A stretch of DNA of 36,783 nucleotides, taken from IMG/VR virus record IMGVR_UViG_3300009431_000065, positions 1 to 36,783 of that record. One strand, written 5' to 3'. The stretch's first letter is position 1. Every line of letters begins with the position of its first letter. The stretch is from a virus. Below, piece after piece: positions 29,624 through 34,901 of the stretch. Made by a program: the position numbers and the translations under genes. The notes under the pieces are model-generated. The model saw only the letters and a list, made by a program, of their open reading frames with translations. It was not told where the DNA came from and searched no databases.

Positions 29624-30090
29624 AGGCCTCCATCACGTACGTCGGCGGCCCGGACGTCCTGGCCAAGGACCTGCGAGCGGCCGCCAAGGAGGCCCTGGCC
29701 GTCGTCGGCGACCAGTGGCACAAGGACACCCTGCCGGGCCACTTCGCACCCGCCGCCGCCGGCAAGTACAAGTACCGGGCCCGGACCGCGAAGTACAAGG
29801 CCCGGAAGCGCAAGGCCGTCGGCCACAACATCCCCCTGGTCTTCGACGGCGACATGAAACGCCAGGTCGGCCGGATGGCCCGGATCACCAGCACGTCCAA
29901 GGGCGCCAAGGTCACGATGACCGGCCCGCGGTACCTGTACAAGTACAAGAAACCCGGCCAGCCGGACAAGGCCGCCGAACTGACGGCCACGACGTACCAA
30001 GAGGCCGACGCCATGGCCCGCCGCCTGGACACCCTCATGACCGACCGCCTCAACGCCAACAAGACCACACGAACCGTGAAGATCGGATGA
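29614..30090 (+). CDS. HK97 gp10-/Mu gpG-like tail connector
   Basis: The 158-residue protein reads VGGPDVLAKDLRAAAKEALAVVGDQWHKDTLPGHF, then a very basic stretch (KYKYRARTAKYKARKRKAV), PLVFDGDMKRQVGRM and TMTGPRYLYKYKK. HK97 gp10 and Mu gpG-type proteins have the same order: helix with WH, a basic Arg/Tyr/Lys middle, and PLVxTGxMRxxI. They form part of the neck or tail completion. Position before the major tail protein fits. Confidence 0.6.
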   Translation: MALKASITYVGGPDVLAKDLRAAAKEALAVVGDQWHKDTLPGHFAPAAAGKYKYRARTAKYKARKRKAVGHNIPLVFDGDMKRQVGRMARITSTSKGAKVTMTGPRYLYKYKKPGQPDKAAELTATTYQEADAMARRLDTLMTDRLNANKTTRTVKIG

Positions 30091-30182
30091 CCAACGCGAC
30101 CGGACAACCCGACCCCGGGCCGACAACGAGAGGCCCGGCCGACCCCCGCGCGAGGGCGACGGCCCGAGGCCAAAAGGAATAG
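30087..30182 (+). CDS. 31-residue bridging ORF
   Basis: It starts by ATGA overlap at 30087 and ends three bases before the tail tube gene. The translation is Pro/Arg/Thr-rich with no pattern. Its end contains AAAAGGAATAG, the ribosome site for the tail tube. Likely a coupling device. Confidence 0.3.
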   Translation: MTNATGQPDPGPTTRGPADPRARATARGQKE

Positions 30183-30185
30183 ACC

Positions 30186-31022
30186 ATGATCCAATCCATC
30201 TACCAACTCGCCGCCGTGCAACTCGGATCGACCGTGATCGGCCAGATCACCGACGGGGAGGCCTCCGACGCGGTGACCGAATTCCTGTCCGCCGACAGCG
30301 GCCAGGTCTACAACCGCGACGCGGCGGTCGACCTCGAGGACGTCCGGATCAGTTTCACGACCACGGCCGTCAAGACGGCCCTCGGCGCCGTGGGCCTGAC
30401 CGGATACGACATCGGGACCGGGGCCAACGACGTGCATTTGTTCTTCAAGAAGAAGGCCGACGGCGGAACCTTCACGGCCGACCAGTCGATCACGATCACC
30501 CTGACCGCCGGGGTCTGCGTCTGGCGTGGCCTGTCGGCCCCGGGCGACGGCCTGGCCACCGCCACCTTCGAGATCATCGCCACCAGCGCCGACGGCGCCA
30601 ACGACCCGTACACCACGGCCACCGCCCAGACCGACGCGGACCCGACCACCGCCGAGATGTACGTCGCCCAGGCCAGCGACCTCGGCCTGATCGGATTCGA
30701 GATCGACACCGGCATCACCGTCACCCCGATCCGGTCGGACGGCGAGCCGTGGTTCACCCACGTCGCGATCGACCGGATCCAGCCGATCATCACCCACCGG
30801 TACCACACCCTGACCGACCTCGGCGTGGGGTCCTGCGGGTCCCTGAAGGTCATCGACGTCGCAAGCGGCGGATTCCGGGGCAGCAGCCCGATCACCTTCA
30901 CCTTCAACCAGGAAATGACCACCGTGCGGTCCATCGGCGGGGCCCCGGCCGTCGAGGAGCGCGTCACGACGCCGACGTATGACAACGCCAACGCCCCGAT
31001 CGTGATCACCGGCCTGGCATAG
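30186..31022 (+). CDS. Major tail tube protein candidate
   Basis: The 278-residue protein is beta-rich: VQLGSTVIGQITDGEASDAVTEFLSADSGQVYNRDAAVDLEDVRISFTTTAVKTALGAVG, later LVVGxx-like Gly-rich strands and SSPITFTFNQEMTTVRS. Its place between connector genes and the tape measure, and its size, suit a siphophage tail tube subunit. The start MIQSIYQLAAVQLG follows AAAAGGAATAGACC. Sequence similarity to a named family is not recognised. Confidence 0.55.
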   Translation: MIQSIYQLAAVQLGSTVIGQITDGEASDAVTEFLSADSGQVYNRDAAVDLEDVRISFTTTAVKTALGAVGLTGYDIGTGANDVHLFFKKKADGGTFTADQSITITLTAGVCVWRGLSAPGDGLATATFEIIATSADGANDPYTTATAQTDADPTTAEMYVAQASDLGLIGFEIDTGITVTPIRSDGEPWFTHVAIDRIQPIITHRYHTLTDLGVGSCGSLKVIDVASGGFRGSSPITFTFNQEMTTVRSIGGAPAVEERVTTPTYDNANAPIVITGLA

Positions 31023-31056
31023 CCCACGAAAAGACACAACGCCAAAGGAACCCACA

Positions 31057-31566
31057 ATGGCCCAGACATTGAGCAACGCCGTGATCAAGGCCTCCATCGT
31101 CTCCGGGGTCGCCAAGAGCACCGACTTTCAGGACGTCAGCCAGTCGTTTTCGCACAGCGTCAGCGAGGCCCTGAGCGCCGGGACCGGATCCGGCCAGGCC
31201 GACCTCCTGTGGGCCGACGAGCGGACCCTGGCCGCCGACGCCACCGAGGACCTGGACCTGGCCGGCGTCCTGGCCGACATCTTCGGCGACACCGTCACGT
31301 TCGTCGACGTCAAGGCGATCCTGATCGAGAACACGTCGACCACCGCGTCGGTGATCTCGATCTCGCCGGCGGCGGCCAACGGATTCACCGGCCCGTTCGC
31401 CGACGCCAGCGACCAGTTGAACATCCCCGCCGGCGGGTCGGTCCTCCTGTCCCACCCCGGCGCCGGATGGACCGTCACGGCCGGGACCGGCGACAAGATC
31501 ACGATGACCGAGGAATCGACGCTCGAAGGCCAATACAAGATCACGATCCTCGGCGCCACGGCGTGA
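31057..31566 (+). CDS. Beta-sandwich virion protein
   Basis: The 169-residue protein has an early SFSHSVSEALSAGTGSGQADLLWADERTL, then DTVTFVDVKAILIENTSTTASVISISPA, LNIPAGGSVLLSHPGAGWTVTAGTGDKITMTEES. This pattern of VKxIxIxN, IPAGGSxLLxxP and TAGTGDxI is seen in small phage structural proteins, often decorating the tail or head. Good ribosome site CAAAGGAACCCACA. The exact place in the virion is unknown. Confidence 0.55.
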   Translation: MAQTLSNAVIKASIVSGVAKSTDFQDVSQSFSHSVSEALSAGTGSGQADLLWADERTLAADATEDLDLAGVLADIFGDTVTFVDVKAILIENTSTTASVISISPAAANGFTGPFADASDQLNIPAGGSVLLSHPGAGWTVTAGTGDKITMTEESTLEGQYKITILGATA

Positions 31567-31605
31567 TGGTACCCGGCGGCCCGTAGCGGGTAGCCGGTGA
31601 TGAAC

Positions 31606-31657
31606 GCATTGTTTAGCGGCCGGGCAACGCCCGGCGTTCCCGGGCCGACGGCCCGGG
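31606..31657 (+). repeat. Hairpin repeat element, copy 4, with covarying stem
   Basis: GCATTGTTTAGC (31606-31617) precedes GCCGGGC-aac-GCCCGGC (31619-31635) and CCCGGGCC-gac-GGCCCGGG (31639-31657). The first stem equals copies 1-3 except for a G-C pair flipped to C-G, so pairing is kept. It stands directly before the zinc-finger gene. Confidence 0.75.
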
Positions 31658-31660
31658 CGA

Positions 31661-31694
31661 AAAGGACAAGACGATGGAAAGGACAAGACGATGG
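31661..31694 (+). repeat. 17-bp tandem duplication of ribosome site and start codon
   Basis: AAAGGACAAGACGATGG occurs twice without spacer (31661-31677, 31678-31694). Each copy has a Shine-Dalgarno and an ATG. The first ATG (31674) opens a nine-codon frame ending at 31703; the second (31691) starts the zinc-finger gene. Confidence 0.9.
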
Positions 31695-32062
31695 CCCACC
31701 TGAAATGCCCCAGATGCCCCAAGACGTACAAGACGCAGAGGGGATACGACGCCCACCTCGCCACGTATCCCGACCACGCCGAGCCCGCCGAGGCCGACAG
31801 CGAGAGGCCGAACGCACGGCCCCCAGTCGAAACAGCCCCGCCCGAAAGACGTCTGCCGTGGGCCTTGAACGGGCCGACGTGGCAGGCCGACAGCCTGAAG
31901 GTCCCCGGCCGCGTCTACACCGTCCGGCATACGCCCGACAAGGGATGGTTGGCCGGATACACCGGCCAGAAATCCACCTGCCCGGCCGCCGGCCAGCCCC
32001 ACGGCCTGGCCAGCCAGGCCCGCCGCGCCTGCCAGGAGATCGAGGACGCCATCGAGGCCTGA
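31691..32062 (+). CDS. C2H2 zinc-finger moron protein
   Basis: The 123-residue protein starts with HLKCPRCPKTYKTQRGYDAHLATYPDH, a C2H2 finger (CxxC, 12 residues, H, 6, H) with the conserved aromatic and Leu positions. A Pro/Glu-rich linker follows, then VYTVRHTPDKGWLAGYTGQKSTCPAAGQPHGLASQARRACQEIEDAIE. It sits between two structural genes, behind hairpins, and has the GCATTGTTTARC motif in opposite orientation on either side, so it looks like an inserted cassette. It may bind DNA or RNA; no target is known. Confidence 0.65.
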   Translation: MAHLKCPRCPKTYKTQRGYDAHLATYPDHAEPAEADSERPNARPPVETAPPERRLPWALNGPTWQADSLKVPGRVYTVRHTPDKGWLAGYTGQKSTCPAAGQPHGLASQARRACQEIEDAIEA

Positions 32063-32092
32063 CCCGCCCGGCGGGAGCGAGTTAAACAATGC
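32063..32092 (-). repeat. Inverted partner of the GCATTGTTTARC motif
   Basis: CCCGCC-c-GGCGGG (32063-32075) is followed by GTTAAACAATGC (32081-32092), the reverse complement of GCATTGTTTAAC. It differs from the motif at 31606 by one base. The two bound a 487-bp segment holding only the zinc-finger gene. Confidence 0.6.
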
Positions 32093-32163
32093 CGCGATTT
32101 CTCTACTTCATCGTTTTCGGCCGCACGACGGACCGGACAGCGGCCGGCGCCACGGAGACCTGA
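32089..32163 (+). CDS. 24-residue ORF repeating the next gene's N-terminus
   Basis: The product starts MPRFLYFIVFGR; the next gene starts MASRFLYFIEQAR. The matching DNA is CGATTTCTCTACTTCATCG against CGATTCCTGTACTTCATCG. It ends two bases before the next ATG. It is either a leftover of a duplicated or re-cut gene start or a coupled leader peptide. Confidence 0.4.
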   Translation: MPRFLYFIVFGRTTDRTAAGATET

Positions 32164-32165
32164 CG

Positions 32166-33002
32166 ATGGCCAGCCGATTCCTGTACTTCATCGAACAGGC
32201 CCGGGCCGCGACGGGCGAGACCCTCGCCGCCGCCGGCCTGACCGACGTCGTGGTCGGTACCCCCACCGCCCGCGAGTCGATCGCCGGCCCGGGCCCGGCC
32301 AAACGCGGCGGCGTGGTGATCGCCGCCGGCGAGTACGGCCAGGACGTCGGATTCTGGCCCGACCGCCAGACGTGGGCGCCCATCCCCGGCCGGGACGGCG
32401 TCTACGTCGGGACGACCGACGCCGAGCCGGCCCCCGGTCCGGGCGACCTGGAGCGGGCCGAGATGATCGACGGCCCGGCGGTCCGCCTGGCCGACGGGGC
32501 CGACTGGATCGTCCCGGTGGGCCGGTGTTTCCCCGGCGGGACCCGCCTGCCGTCGTCGATGGCCATCGGCCCCGACGGGGCCCTGGTCACCGAGATCCTG
32601 CCGCGATTCGCCGCCGCCGGCCGGATGGCGGACCGGATCTGGGACGCGATCGCCACCCAGGCCGGCCGGCCGGCCGACCCCGAGGCCCCCACGGTGATCG
32701 ACGACATGGAGATCTTCGAGATGGCCGTCGGGATCCTCAGCCTGAATTACCGGATCGGCGCCGCCGAGGCCTCGGCCCTTCGGATCCTGACCACGACCAA
32801 CATCCTCGGCGTCCTGGAGGCCTTCGTCGACTGGCCCGCGTGGGTCGCCTACGGAAAAAAAAACGCGCCGACGGATCCGGACCCGCCGGCGACCGAAACA
32901 GCCCCAGCCAAAAAACGAGAAACGCCCGCCTCTGGATCCGCGGCCTCCTGCCGCGAACCTACGTCCCGACCCGAGGCGAGGTCGCCATCTTCGACGCCAT
33001 GA
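32166..33002 (+). CDS. Tail assembly chaperone candidate (zero frame)
   Basis: The 278-residue zero-frame product starts MASRFLYFIEQARAATGETLAAAGL. The body contains MIDGPAVRLADGADWIVPVGRCFPG, ATQAGRPADPEAPTVIDDMEIFEMAVGILSLNYRIGAAEASAL and EAFVDWPAWVAYGKK. It lies just before the tape measure gene, where tail chaperones with a programmed frameshift sit (lambda G/GT). At codon 231 is a run of nine A with A AAA AAC. The zero frame then continues 47 codons with poor third-position bias, while the -1 frame to 33010 keeps the phage bias. Both products would share about 232 residues. Confidence 0.55.
   Translation: MASRFLYFIEQARAATGETLAAAGLTDVVVGTPTARESIAGPGPAKRGGVVIAAGEYGQDVGFWPDRQTWAPIPGRDGVYVGTTDAEPAPGPGDLERAEMIDGPAVRLADGADWIVPVGRCFPGGTRLPSSMAIGPDGALVTEILPRFAAAGRMADRIWDAIATQAGRPADPEAPTVIDDMEIFEMAVGILSLNYRIGAAEASALRILTTTNILGVLEAFVDWPAWVAYGKKNAPTDPDPPATETAPAKKRETPASGSAASCREPTSRPEARSPSSTP
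32858..32864 (+). promoter_or_regulatory. -1 frameshift slippery site A AAA AAC
   Basis: In the zero frame the codons are AAA AAA AAC, so A AAA AAC fits the X XXY YYZ rule exactly. The -1 frame then reads 48 codons ending LWIRGLLPRTYVPTRGEV and stops at 33010, eight bases after the zero-frame stop. A homopolymer miscount in assembly is the alternative. Confidence 0.55.
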
Positions 33003-33018
33003 GCGGATGAGAACAATG

Positions 33019-33103
33019 GTCGAACGTCGAACGTCGAACGTCGAAGGTCCCAAACGGCCCGATGCGGCCGCGCGCACGGGACCGGCGACCTTGGACCTTC
33101 GAC
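33019..33103. repeat. Heptamer tandem repeats forming a long inverted repeat
   Basis: GTCGAAC occurs three times in tandem, then GTCGAAG (33019-33046). GTCGAAGGTCC (33040-33050) is matched in reverse by GGACCTTCGAC (33093-33103), itself in a tandem series. This fills the 124-bp gap between the tail chaperone and the tape measure. Related GGTTGAA or GGTCCAA units occur near 5837, 9436 and 13072. Confidence 0.7.
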
Positions 33104-33134
33104 CTTCGACCCGCGACCCACGGGAGCGCTTCTG

Positions 33135-34523
33135 ATGGGCAACGTCCGATTTGATCTCGACGCGCAGTCGGCCAAGGCCGTGCGGGGTTTCCTGAAGATC
33201 GTCGACGTCCAGAAGAAGGTCGCCGGCGGCACGCGCAAGGCCACCCGGGCCACGAAGGACCAGGACAACGCCATGGCCCGCGCCGGCAAGCAGGCGGCCA
33301 AGGACGCGAAGTCCATGGTCACCGGTTGGCTCAAGGTCGGCGCGGCGGTCGCCGGCGTAACCAAGGGCATCACCGCCCAGATCGAAGAGGCCAAACGCCT
33401 CGCCGCCCAGCAGGGGGCCACGACGAAATCGTTGATCGAGGCCATCGCCGGGGCCGGCGACCTTCCCTTCGCCAGCGTCATCCAGCGCCGGATCCTCCAT
33501 CGAACCGGCGGCATGGCCCTCCGACCGAAAGAGGAGGGCATCCCCCTGTACGACGCCCTGCGCGGCGCGGCACCGACGATGGAGATCGGCCGTTTTGAGA
33601 AGATCTACAGTTGGATGGCCGAGGGCAAGAAGGCCGGCAACTTCCTCGGCGCGGGCCCGACGGACTTTGGAACCATCGGCGGGACGATTGGAAAGTTGTT
33701 TCCCAACATGGCCGCCGACGACGTCGCCGACGTTACGGCGTTCCTGTCACAGGCCAGGGGCCGACACGGCAAGAAGTTCACCCGCGGCGGCCTCAAGGCA
33801 GTATCTCAGTGGAACACGCTAACGAGAGGGAAACACGGGATGACGGGCCTGGGCCTTGCCCTGGCTGGACTCGAGTCCGAACAGGGAGCCGAACCCCTGC
33901 AGGCCATCGTCCAGAAACTGGGTGAAAAACGCGAGTTCGCCCCCCAGACGTTCGGAAAGAAGCTCAGCGACAAAGAGGCGGCCCAACGCCGTTTCTACGG
34001 ACTCACAGGCATCCAACGCTACGAGGCGCTGAAAAAGGATCCGTCCTTGGTGGACAACATCTTCGAGGGAAGCCAGGTCGGCGGCGTCAAGGCGATGCTA
34101 GCCCGCGATCCGACGCAGTACACGCGGGATATCCACCTGGCGATGAAGCGAGACGAGATACTGCAGGCGCAGGACCGGGCGATGGCCAGGCCCAACTGGG
34201 CGAACCTGATGGCCAAGCACGAAGCGGAAGCCGAGGCCCAGAAACTGGAGTATTACAAACGGAGCGGCCTGATGGGCCAGTCCCTCGAGATCCGCGCCGC
34301 GAGACGACGCCAGAACGACATGGTGCCGTTGCTACGCTGGATCGAGGGAGTGCGGGACCAATGGCAGGTCGGGCTCGGCGTCGGACGTGTCGATCCGCAC
34401 GTCCAGGGCGAATCCCGCGCTCAAGTGGAACGCGAGGCCGCCCGGGAACTACGGGAAGCCGCACGCAACCTGCGCCAGGCGACCGAGAAACTGCCGGCCC
34501 ATAACGCCCATGGGGAGCGATAG
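33135..34523 (+). CDS. Short tape measure-like tail protein
   Basis: The 462-residue protein starts with VRFDLDAQSAKAVRGFLKIVDVQKKVAGGTRKATRATKDQDNAM, the usual opening of tape measure proteins, then helical MVTGWLKVGAAVAGVTKGITAQIEEAKRLAAQQ. The middle (FEKIYSWMAEGKKAGNFLGAG, DDVADVTAFLSQARGRH) and C-terminal coiled helix (REAARELREAARNLRQATEKL) are also alpha-helical. At about 0.15 nm per residue it would set a tail near 70 nm. No lytic domain is seen. GC is a little lower from 33700 to 34300. Ribosome site CCACGGGAGCGCTTCTG. Confidence 0.65.
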   Translation: MGNVRFDLDAQSAKAVRGFLKIVDVQKKVAGGTRKATRATKDQDNAMARAGKQAAKDAKSMVTGWLKVGAAVAGVTKGITAQIEEAKRLAAQQGATTKSLIEAIAGAGDLPFASVIQRRILHRTGGMALRPKEEGIPLYDALRGAAPTMEIGRFEKIYSWMAEGKKAGNFLGAGPTDFGTIGGTIGKLFPNMAADDVADVTAFLSQARGRHGKKFTRGGLKAVSQWNTLTRGKHGMTGLGLALAGLESEQGAEPLQAIVQKLGEKREFAPQTFGKKLSDKEAAQRRFYGLTGIQRYEALKKDPSLVDNIFEGSQVGGVKAMLARDPTQYTRDIHLAMKRDEILQAQDRAMARPNWANLMAKHEAEAEAQKLEYYKRSGLMGQSLEIRAARRRQNDMVPLLRWIEGVRDQWQVGLGVGRVDPHVQGESRAQVEREAARELREAARNLRQATEKLPAHNAHGER

Positions 34524-34526
34524 ACG

Positions 34527-34898
34527 ATGGCCCGCGAGATCGGAGCGCTGGGATTTGACGCCATGACCGGCCGGCCGGTTGACCCGGCCGAAACGGGTGA
34601 GGAACTCGACCGCGCCGTCGGGGAGAACCACCACCGATATCGCCTGACCGGGGTCGTCGCCGCCGCGTCGACGATCCGGACAACGCACTTTGCCGCCGAC
34701 GCCGCGACCGCAAGGGCCCACGCCGCCGCCTGCCTGGCCCTCCAGTGGACCACGCAGGACATCACCGACGCGACGGACGAGGTCTATGACGATTGCATGA
34801 TCCTGGCCGTGGTCCCCGTGATCATCCCGTGCCTCCACGGGGCCGACAGGTTCCGCGTCGAGACCGAATGGCGGGTCCGCAAGGCCGCAGGAGGATAG
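34527..34898 (+). CDS. Hypothetical tail protein
   Basis: The 123-residue protein starts three bases after the tape measure stop. It reads EELDRAVGENHHRYRLTGVVAAASTIRTTHFAADAATARAHAAACLALQWTTQDITDATDEVYDDCMILAVVPVIIP. Layout suggests a two-layer alpha/beta domain. Between tape measure and tail tip, small distal-tail proteins are usual. Not recognised further. Confidence 0.55.
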   Translation: MAREIGALGFDAMTGRPVDPAETGEELDRAVGENHHRYRLTGVVAAASTIRTTHFAADAATARAHAAACLALQWTTQDITDATDEVYDDCMILAVVPVIIPCLHGADRFRVETEWRVRKAAGG

Positions 34899-34901
34899 CC
34901 C

